Shown here piece after piece: positions 7,668 to 12,652 of a DNA stretch of 12,652 nucleotides. This DNA is from CAVPRW01 sp046727435 [NCBI: bacterium]. Lineage in GTDB: Bacteria > Tectomicrobia > Entotheonellia > J063. The first letter of the stretch is position 1, and the number at the start of each line of letters is the position of its first letter. The notes below the pieces were generated by a model. It did not search any database and had not been told where the DNA came from. It worked only from the letters and a program-made list of their open reading frames with translations. A program made the position numbers and the translations under genes. Location of the stretch: positions 1 to 12,652 of the forward strand of contig JBKPCR010000520.1 in NCBI GenBank assembly GCA_046727435.1. The letters run 5' to 3'.

Positions 7668-7865
7668 CTATACGCGGAGCTGGCGCCGCCAGCGCTGCCA
7701 GCCCAAGGGTGCCTCCCCCAGCGCCTCATGCTCACCCCGCAGCCGATACGCGGTCGCCAGGGCGAACATCAACAGGGTGAACACCATATGCACCCGCACC
7801 GCCCGCTCGGTATTCTGCGGCGGATGGCCCAAGTATCACTGCTGTTTGGCTTCCTTGATGGGACA
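7668..7865 (-). pseudogene. Transposase C-terminal remnant
   Basis: In one minus-strand frame: CPIKEAKQQ, stop, YLGHPPQNTERAVRVHMVFT, then LLMFALATAYRL and a GWQRWRRQL tail ending at a TAG at 7670-7668. The motif of a KQ-YLG run followed by a hydrophobic helix LLMFALATAYRL and GWQRWRRQL is what I know from the C-termini of DDE transposases of IS4/IS701-like elements. One in-frame stop interrupts it and the catalytic part is missing. No flanking inverted repeats were found. This marks an old insertion that has decayed; the exact IS family is uncertain. Confidence 0.5.
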
Positions 7866-8595
7866 CCCGCGCTGGCCACTTCTCCCAACGGGGTGTCGCG
7901 TCGTTCATGACGCTCCCCTGCTGCTGTCTGGCAACCCTATCTGGCCATCGCAACCAGAAAGGCTGCCCGAGGGGGCGCGTCTTGGCAACTCAAAATCCCA
8001 GAAACTACTGCCTATTACAAACGCCACACACGGCCGAAGAACTGCTCTTTGTTGTAACCACTACACGACAAGCCACATGTGAAGCCACTTATCCAACCGG
8101 GAACTTGAGCAGCGCTGATTGCAAGTGCGTATAGAACAAAGATGGTAAGCAACCGGCTGGGAGCTGGGGTCGGAGCCGCCACGAGCGAGATTTCTTGCGA
8201 TTGTGGAACGATTCGCAGTAACGCCGATCTGGAGGTCAGCAAGCATAATCAGAGATGCAGCGAACAGCTTTAGGGCTTGTAGAGGGCCTCTCGGCGAGAG
8301 GTCGCCCTCGACCAACATTCTGACCAGAGGCAAGCCTCGACTCCAATAAGATCGTATCTAATATCCAAAGTGTAATTTATAGGTATAAAGACATTTACAG
8401 TAGATGGATGATTATGAGAGAATAGTTATGAGTGGATTTGGCGTGCGCGTGACCAACGGAGGGCAGTAAATCCACCGATAGACTCCCGGTCGCAGTCCAT
8501 CAGCCCCTCTAAATCGAACCACATGACATTGGCACACGCGAACCGCTAAGACCCCATTCAGTCCCATTTTTCGGCGAAGTTGACTGTACCAATCC
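7866..8595. other. Non-coding region upstream of the kinase
   Basis: I see no supportable gene here. A strong hairpin lies at 8282-8309. The patch at about 8341-8420 is clearly AT-rich against GC-rich surroundings and contains TATAAA-like words, so it may hold a promoter, but I cannot match a convincing -35/-10 pair in it. TTGACT at 8580-8585 is a good -35 hexamer but has no clear -10 at 17 bp. A 69-codon open frame antisense at 8621-8412 has no recognisable features. Confidence 0.5.
8282..8309. repeat. Imperfect inverted repeat / hairpin
   Basis: GAGGG-CCTCTC, loop GGC, GAGAGG, a three-base bulge TCG, then CCCTC: eleven pairs in total. It is the strongest hairpin in the non-coding region between the transposase relic and the kinase. 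No T-tract follows on either strand close by, so a terminator role is doubtful. Confidence 0.55.
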
Positions 8596-8620
8596 TGTAT
8601 GGACTGATTTAGTCTATACA
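8596..8620 (+). promoter_or_regulatory. 25-bp dyad in the kinase leader
   Basis: Arms TGTATGGACT (8596-8605) and AGTCTATACA (8611-8620) are inverted repeats with a single G-T mismatch (a wobble pair in RNA) around GATTT. It lies 20 bp before the kinase start and overlaps the region where a -10 or transcription start would be expected. It could be an operator for a dimeric repressor or, if transcribed, a leader hairpin. Confidence 0.6.
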
Positions 8621-8624
8621 TCGA

Positions 8625-8642
8625 ATAGGAAGGATATCCTAT
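8625..8642 (+). promoter_or_regulatory. Hairpin covering the kinase ribosome binding site and start codon
   Basis: ATAGGA (8625-8630), loop AGGATA, TCCTAT (8637-8642) forms six perfect pairs that take in the first two bases of the ATG at 8641 and place the AGGA Shine-Dalgarno in the loop. The same stretch contains the palindrome AGGATATCCT at 8631-8640. It follows directly after the 25-bp dyad. Confidence 0.45.
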
Positions 8643-9903
8643 GAGCCGCTATTATAAGCCCCCACATCCATTTCTCCACGACTACACGGCCGAGATTGAG
8701 ATGCTCCGCCAAGCAGTCGTCGCACTCACCCACGACCCGGCAGGCGATGCGCCGCCTCCGCCCGCCCTCGATGAGGCGATGGAAGCAGTGTCGGTGGCCT
8801 TTGAAGAATTACACTCAGTTAATGAAGCGCTTATACAGACCCAGCAGGTCGCCATCCACGAACAGCAGCGGTACCGGGAGTTGTTTACCTTCGCCCCCGA
8901 CGGCTATCTGGTGACCGACCTCCACGGGCTTATCCAGGAGGCCAACCAGGCTGCAGCCACTCTACTCCATGTCGTGCAGGACCAGTTGGCTGGCATCCCA
9001 CTGGCGGTCTTTGTCGCGCCCGAGGCGCGCCAAGGCTTTCGGGCACAGATAGCCTGCTTGCAGAACAGCGCTGCGGTACGAATGTGGGAGGTACCCATTC
9101 AGCCCTGGCGTCAAGCCGCCTTTCCGGCCATGTGTAGTGTGGCTCCAGCACGGGATGTCCACGGGCAGGTGATCGGCCTCCGGTGGCTCCTGCGGGATAA
9201 CTCTGAGCAGCAGCAAGCGTACAAGGTAATAGAGCAGCGGGTTCAGGCGCAGACCGCGGAGCTTGCCCAGGCGAATGCCGCCCTGCAGGACGCGTTAGGC
9301 CAGGCCCAGGTACTTTTGCGCGAGTTACATCATCGGGTCAAGAATAACCTCCAGGTTATCGCCAGTCTGCTGAATTTGCAGTCAGCGTCCGTGCAGGACC
9401 CACACATTCAGGAGATCTTCCAGGGCTGTCAGGAGCGCATTCGCGCCATGGCCCTGGTTCACGAGTTGCTGTGCCAAAGCCGCAACCTGGGACGGATCGA
9501 GCTCGCACATTATCTTGAGGCACTGGCTAGGCAGCTGTTCGGGTCCCACCGCATCGACCCCGAGCGGGTTCACCTCTCAATCCAGGCCGACGAGGTGTTG
9601 CTGGATGTCAATACGGCAATCCCCTGTGGGCTGCTATGTCATGAGCTGATTTCTAACTGTTTGAAGCATGCCTTTCCAGGCCAGCAGTCAGGGGAAGTGA
9701 CGATTACCATTCGGGCCATCCCGGCTGGGCAGCTGACCGTGACCATCCATGACACGGGAATTGGCTTCCCCGAAAGCGTGGATTTCCACAAGACAGAATC
9801 TTTGGGTCTCCAGGTGGCCTGCTTGTTGACCAGGCAGCTACAGGGAACCATGACATTAGCGCGCGACGGCGGGACGTGCTTCACACTCACATTTCCTATC
9901 TGA
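8641..9903 (+). CDS. Cytoplasmic PAS-domain sensor histidine kinase, HisKA_2 type
   Basis: This 420-residue soluble kinase has no membrane helix or signal peptide. Residues about 43-78 form a short helical lead-in, 75-185 a PAS sensor domain (ELFTFAPDGYLVTDLHG at 80-96, then a linker to WLLRDNSEQ), and 188-226 a coiled coil rich in Gln/Ala. The dimerisation and phosphorylation domain is HisKA_2: ELHHRVKNNLQVIASLLNLQ at 228-247, with the phospho-acceptor His at 230/231. The C-terminal HATPase has the N box LISNCLKHAF (Asn339), the G1 box DTGIGFP (371-377) and ESLGLQV at 386-392. HisKA_2 kinases often signal through response regulators encoded elsewhere; none is next to it. The start has AGGAAGGA six bases upstream. 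The PAS domain has no visible heme or flavin signature, so the signal is unknown. It stands alone between two non-coding regions. Confidence 0.9.
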   Translation: MSRYYKPPHPFLHDYTAEIEMLRQAVVALTHDPAGDAPPPPALDEAMEAVSVAFEELHSVNEALIQTQQVAIHEQQRYRELFTFAPDGYLVTDLHGLIQEANQAAATLLHVVQDQLAGIPLAVFVAPEARQGFRAQIACLQNSAAVRMWEVPIQPWRQAAFPAMCSVAPARDVHGQVIGLRWLLRDNSEQQQAYKVIEQRVQAQTAELAQANAALQDALGQAQVLLRELHHRVKNNLQVIASLLNLQSASVQDPHIQEIFQGCQERIRAMALVHELLCQSRNLGRIELAHYLEALARQLFGSHRIDPERVHLSIQADEVLLDVNTAIPCGLLCHELISNCLKHAFPGQQSGEVTITIRAIPAGQLTVTIHDTGIGFPESVDFHKTESLGLQVACLLTRQLQGTMTLARDGGTCFTLTFPI

Positions 9904-10491
9904 CATAGAGCCCGCTCAGTCCGGCCCTGCGGTGGAACCCGTGGTTCTCGCATGAAGGGGCAGATGCGGTCTAGCCGGTCGCCCTCCGCCTCCCTCATAC
10001 CCCTGCCCTCCCTGGTCTATACTCCTGCGGTCGCCTCGCCCACAATCCATCACACAGACTCTCATCGGGAGGGTTACCGCTGCGGGTACCCGACCTTATC
10101 CCGACCCTGCTGGCCCTGCCCAATCTCACCTCTGCGGAGTCCTCAGCTATTCGCCCAACCTTTCAGGAAGTCCGACACGTAATCTATGAAGAGGGAGAGC
10201 TAAAATGGAGAGAGATCTCTCCCGTCATCATCCCTTGTGGTATCTGGCAAAAAACTCACAGTGCAGCCTATTGCACGTATATGACGCGAGGAAAATCAGC
10301 AGATTCCGGCTACAAGTGTGCAGGAAAAAGGGTCGTTTTCGCCGGACACGATGGGCCGTTGAGACGACAGTAGAGCCTGGAGATGACTCACACGCCTCGC
10401 CAGGAACACGTATCTTGTATCTGCAGCGCATGTGAGCCGGAAAGCGCCCGTGTTTGCAGGCTCGCAAATCGCTGTTAGCGGACCGCTACAG
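9904..10491. other. Non-coding region between kinase and bacilliredoxin
   Basis: No gene I can support lies in these 588 bp. It holds a possible Crp/Fnr fragment (10080-10205), a 12-bp perfect palindrome GAGAGATCTCTC at 10210-10221, and a hairpin at 10471-10492 at the end of the bacilliredoxin gene. The two convergent flanking genes both end here, so terminators are expected, but none with a classical T-tract is visible. Confidence 0.5.
10080..10205 (+). pseudogene. Possible Crp/Fnr-family N-terminal fragment
   Basis: The plus frame from 10080 reads LRVPDLIPTLLALPNLTSAE, then SSAIRPTFQEVRHVIYEEGE. This resembles the start of a cyclic-nucleotide-binding domain of Crp/Fnr regulators (LF-LS--EL--L---F-EVR--KG-VIY-EGE), with a few residues missing before VIYEEGE. 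After 10205 the frame stays open but loses all resemblance, and no start codon or Shine-Dalgarno is evident. If right, it is a scrap of a regulator that once followed the kinase. The match is short, so chance similarity is possible. Confidence 0.3.
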
Positions 10492-10492
10492 C
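10471..10492 (-). terminator. Hairpin at the 3' end of the bacilliredoxin gene
   Basis: GCTG, bulged T, TAGCG, loop GAC, CGCTA, CAGC gives nine pairs with one bulge and begins at the last base of the stop codon. On the minus strand it is followed by GATTTG, a very short T run, so it would be a weak intrinsic terminator at best. Confidence 0.35.
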
Positions 10493-10935
10493 TAGGAAAT
10501 CTTCTCCGAAGTCTGCTTCACGCAGAACTGGTCAAAAGCCTCCGTGAGGAACTTGGCGATCTCGGTGGCGTCCCGCTGTTCGATCTGGTGCCGATGCAAC
10601 ATGAACACGGGCTTGCCATCTTTGAACAGCGCCACCGATGGCGAGGAAGGCGGATAGTCATGCAAATACTCGCGCACGCGTGCGGTGGCCTCAAGATCAC
10701 CGCCGGCAAATACCGTGGCCACGGTGTCAGGTACAATCGCATGTCGCAACGACAGCGCAATCCCCGGGCGGGCACGGCCGGCTGCACACCCACACATCGA
10801 GTTAATCACCATCATTACGGTGCCGCCATGTGGCCCCAGCATGGCGTCAACGTCTTCAGGGGTCCGCGTTTCCTGCACGCCCAGTTGCGTCAATTCCTGC
10901 CGCATCGGTCCGATAAATTCTTCTGGATATCTCAC
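10492..10935 (-). CDS. BrxA/BrxB (YphP/YqiW) family bacilliredoxin
   Basis: This 147-residue thioredoxin-fold protein carries the family's Cys-Gly-Cys active site: MMVINSMCGCAAGRARP, with Cys48 and Cys50 in place of a CXXC. The segment GPHGGTVMMVIN before it, PPSSPSVALFKDGKPVFMLHRHQIEQRD (at about 104-131, written here as the pieces PSVALFKDGKP and MLHRHQIE) and the C-terminal helix all match the family in order and length. In Bacillus these proteins remove bacillithiol from mixed disulfides on oxidised proteins. Many genomes outside Firmicutes also carry the family, so the thiol partner here is unknown. The start is GTG at 10935, set by GAAGGAGG nine bases upstream; the ATG at 10942 in another frame meets a stop after three codons. 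A promoter-like pair lies 50 bp upstream. It is not in an operon. I cannot tell BrxA from BrxB. Confidence 0.92.
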   Translation of the reverse strand: MRYPEEFIGPMRQELTQLGVQETRTPEDVDAMLGPHGGTVMMVINSMCGCAAGRARPGIALSLRHAIVPDTVATVFAGGDLEATARVREYLHDYPPSSPSVALFKDGKPVFMLHRHQIEQRDATEIAKFLTEAFDQFCVKQTSEKIS

Positions 10936-10944
10936 CGTGTCATG

Positions 10945-10951
10945 CCTCCTT
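10945..10951 (-). promoter_or_regulatory. Shine-Dalgarno deciding the bacilliredoxin GTG start
   Basis: AAGGAGG on the minus strand, nine bases before GTG 10935. The nearby ATG lies in a different frame and opens only a three-codon frame. Confidence 0.65.
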
Positions 10952-10987
10952 CATGAATGTGTCGCATCGGGACAAACAACCGAGTGT

Positions 10988-11016
10988 ATTCTACCAGACT
11001 GCCGTGGGATGACCAA
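10988..11016 (-). promoter_or_regulatory. Sigma-70-like promoter for the bacilliredoxin gene
   Basis: On the minus strand TTGGTC (11016-11011), a 17-bp spacer and TAGAAT (10993-10988, five of six consensus bases). It sits about 50 bp upstream of the GTG start, a sensible leader length. The -35 matches only at TTG. Confidence 0.4.
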
Positions 11017-11219
11017 TGGAATTCTGCCCCTCTGCTGCAAGGGTCCATGCGAGCCAGTCGGATGCACGATCGAGCTCGATGTGTGGGACGGGGCACTCAC
11101 ACCCACACACAACACGCCCGGCCATTGTGAGTCCATATTGATGACCACGCGCGCTGCGAGGGGCAATTGGAGGTCCAGAACACTCCTGGGCCACAATTTG
11201 ATAAGCATGAGGCAAACTT

Positions 11220-12116
11220 CTAGAGAGTCCCGCGCGGCACCGGAACCCCTGGAATCTTCAGCCGCAGACGTGCCAGAGTACGCCGGGTGGTGAAGTACAA
11301 TGTCGACCAGTCATCGTCTCCCCAGGCTATGTTTGTGCTCGTCTCCTTGGTCGGGATTGTCCCTAGATGCTTCCCGGCATTGTCGAGGATCCAGACGCCA
11401 CCAGGTCCAGTGCAGTAGACATTGCCCTCCTGGTCAACTTTCATGCCGTCTGGGTTTCCCAGTCGCTCACCGCTCATAGCGCAAAAGACCCGGTCCGTGG
11501 CCAGCGCCAGCAACCCCGTTGGTTCCACATCGAAGGCTCGAATGTGACGACGGCGGGAATCATTGATGTACAAGATCGTCTCGTCCGGGGAAAAGCACAG
11601 GCCATTGGGGAGAACAAAATCCCGTACCAGCAGGTGAATCGATTCTCGATCGGGAGAGACACGATAGACCCCGCAGAAGTCCAATTCGGATTCGACGCGA
11701 CCCACCCCTGGATCGGTAAAATAGATGCTGCCGTCGGATTTCACCACCACATCGTTTGGCCGATTCAAGCGTCGGCTATGATACTGGTTCGCCATCACGG
11801 TGACGCTCCCATCCGGCTCGATGCGGGTCACCCGGCGAGCCCCGCCTTCGCAGGCTATCAACCTCCCCTGTCGATCGCGGGTCAGACCGTTCGCCCCATT
11901 GGTGGGTTCGTGTGCGATAGTAACGCCTTTCCCTGGCGTCCATTGCATGCGTCGATCATTGCCGATATCGCTAAACAGCAGATACCTGCCTTCGTGCCAC
12001 CACAATGGCCCCTCAGCAGGACCCTGGTCATTCCCGAATCCGCTGGCCAGCTCTTCGATCTCCTGCCCTGGGGCCACAATGCGTGCCAAGCCTGGGTCAT
12101 GCTGTTCTATCGGCAT
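11220..12116 (-). CDS. SMP-30/gluconolactonase/LRE-family protein
   Basis: This 298-residue six-bladed beta-propeller belongs to the metal-dependent lactonase family. The expected metal and substrate residues are in place: Glu35 in AEGPLWW, Asn121 in RPNDVVVKSDG, Asn171 in LPNGLCFSPDE and Asp223 in NPDGMKVDQEGN. The remaining blades read GRYLLFSDI, SIYFTDPGVG, ILYINDSRRRHIRAFDV and TLYFTTRRTLARLRL. No signal peptide is seen, so it is probably cytoplasmic. The start at 12116 is set by AAGGAG six bases before the ATG. Family members hydrolyse aldono-lactones in sugar oxidation or other lactones; the substrate here cannot be deduced. The cupin gene upstream is on the same strand, 224 bp away, with hairpins in between, so co-transcription is uncertain. 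Confidence 0.92.
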   Translation of the reverse strand: MPIEQHDPGLARIVAPGQEIEELASGFGNDQGPAEGPLWWHEGRYLLFSDIGNDRRMQWTPGKGVTIAHEPTNGANGLTRDRQGRLIACEGGARRVTRIEPDGSVTVMANQYHSRRLNRPNDVVVKSDGSIYFTDPGVGRVESELDFCGVYRVSPDRESIHLLVRDFVLPNGLCFSPDETILYINDSRRRHIRAFDVEPTGLLALATDRVFCAMSGERLGNPDGMKVDQEGNVYCTGPGGVWILDNAGKHLGTIPTKETSTNIAWGDDDWSTLYFTTRRTLARLRLKIPGVPVPRGTL

Positions 12117-12240
12117 GCTCTACTCCTTCCCATCTGCAAGTGTAGATGCGGGTCCGTGCAAAGAAAGGCAGGATTTCCAGGACTTGTGCTACAATTATTA
12201 GTGAGCATATGCCGCCTCCGCACGCAGCACCCCCGACGAG

Positions 12241-12259
12241 GCTCACATGACCTGTGAGC
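12241..12259. repeat. Perfect inverted repeat (hairpin A)
   Basis: GCTCACA, loop TGACC, TGTGAGC: seven perfect pairs. Its right arm overlaps the left arm of the next hairpin by four bases (12256-12259), so the two structures exclude each other in RNA. Confidence 0.6.
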
Positions 12260-12285
12260 CTGCAAGTCGAATCGACCGCAGGCTC
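12256..12285 (-). terminator. Long hairpin downstream of the cupin gene (hairpin B)
   Basis: GAGCCTGC and GCAGGCTC pair perfectly over eight bases, and inside them GTCG and CGAC pair around AAT, separated by a small AA/C internal loop. It lies about 55 bp after the cupin stop on the minus strand and could terminate its transcript, though no T-tract follows. Confidence 0.4.
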
Positions 12286-12340
12286 GCAAGGAAGTCGTCC
12301 ATATGCCCCCACAGCTGCGAGGGGCGGGGAAGAACCTGGC

Positions 12341-12652
12341 TCAGTCGTCGAGGTGAATCGTGGCGGTGACGCGGGGCTTGTTCCCAACGACGCGTGTGGT
12401 ATGTCCTTTTCCCGTCAGGTCTTCTGCCAGGTTCACATGCCCTGGACCGTAGCGGTGCAAGCTGCCATCCGCGAGGCCGATCTCCACTTCCCCCTCTAGC
12501 GTGATGACGAACTGCCGGCGCGGGGCGGTGTGCCAATCGCTAAAACGGCCGGGCTCCGCGCTTCGAAAGACGACGCCCTTCGTGGCCATGAGCTGGGTGA
12601 GCTCTGGATGGGAGGCGAGGTCCAATTCTTCGATGTGCGTTTGGCCATCTGG
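12341..12652 (-). CDS. Cupin-domain protein (5' end beyond right edge)
   Basis: The last 103 codons of a small cupin are present, in frame from the right edge (PDGQTHIEELDLASHPELT) to a TGA at 12343-12341. The cupin barrel is seen in SDWHTAPRRQFVITLEGEVE and IGLADGSLHRYGPGHVNLAE, followed by DLTGKGHTTRVVG. The pattern of one His in each conserved motif, an HTAPRRQF stretch and a GPGH turn, is typical of small single-domain cupins of about 115-130 residues, so only about 10-30 residues are missing. The first possible in-window start (TTG 12625) is internal and not the true one. The function cannot be told; these proteins include small-molecule-binding and isomerase-like members. Confidence 0.85.
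   Translation of the reverse strand, partial: PDGQTHIEELDLASHPELTQLMATKGVVFRSAEPGRFSDWHTAPRRQFVITLEGEVEIGLADGSLHRYGPGHVNLAEDLTGKGHTTRVVGNKPRVTATIHLDD

Noticed and set aside
8412-8621. Minus-strand 69-codon open frame in the kinase leader
   Set aside because: No recognisable motif or Shine-Dalgarno, and it overlaps the regulatory dyads.
10456-10467. 12-base word GCAGGCTCGCAA repeated at 12278-12289
   Set aside because: A 12-base match is expected by chance in a window this size, and the surroundings do not match.
11367-12257. Plus-strand 296-codon open frame
   Set aside because: It is antisense to the SMP-30 gene, whose blade motifs and metal ligands are all present.
12341-12625. Cupin starting at TTG 12625
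   Set aside because: The same frame continues upstream with conserved sequence (PDGQTHIEEL) to the window edge, so the true start lies outside.
1-12652. CRISPR arrays, tRNA or rRNA genes, phage or plasmid genes, and a new defence system
   Set aside because: No regularly spaced repeats, cloverleaf-like segments or phage, plasmid or defence domains were seen on either strand.

Overview
The window is GC-rich bacterial DNA of about 60% G+C by eye. It carries a formate dehydrogenase operon, several unrelated single genes, and stretches of decaying, gene-poor sequence. A SelB-type selenocysteine signal, a UPF0182 membrane protein, a BrxA/BrxB bacilliredoxin and a HisKA_2 kinase suggest a free-living bacterium, possibly Chloroflexota, Firmicutes-related or another soil or thermophile lineage. 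No rRNA or marker gene is present, so the placement is tentative.

Layout by region. At 1-1195 (minus) is the N-terminal part of a UPF0182 multi-pass membrane protein that runs off the left edge. At 1584-7229 (minus) four genes are read right to left: fdhD, a selenocysteine-containing formate dehydrogenase catalytic subunit, a fused NuoE-NuoF diaphorase subunit, and a separate iron-sulfur protein. Upstream of fdhD, 7286-7865 holds two relics, a ModE-like DNA-binding domain with in-frame stops and a transposase tail. After a non-coding stretch comes a cytoplasmic PAS/HisKA_2 histidine kinase (8641-9903, plus), then more non-coding DNA with a possible Crp/Fnr scrap. The right end has a bacilliredoxin (10492-10935, minus), an SMP-30/gluconolactonase-family protein (11220-12116, minus) and a cupin cut by the right edge (12341-12652, minus).

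How the operon works. FdhD is the sulfurtransferase that activates the bis-MGD molybdenum or tungsten cofactor. The catalytic subunit oxidises formate at a cofactor coordinated by selenocysteine 83, encoded by TGA at 6082-6080 and followed at the right distance by a SECIS-like hairpin. Electrons should pass to the Fe4S4 cluster and ferredoxin-like clusters of the iron-sulfur protein, then to the NuoE 2Fe-2S and NuoF FMN/4Fe-4S centres, and finally to NAD+.

The most striking point is that the usual single alpha subunit is cut in two and its halves are in swapped order. The N-terminal half (2Fe-2S, two 4Fe-4S and the Fe4S4 domain of the molybdopterin fold) is the last gene of the operon. The catalytic half is two genes upstream of it. 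Each half has its own Shine-Dalgarno and stop, so this looks like a real gene arrangement and not a frameshift. The selenocysteine codon and SECIS would make automated annotation truncate or mis-start the catalytic gene.
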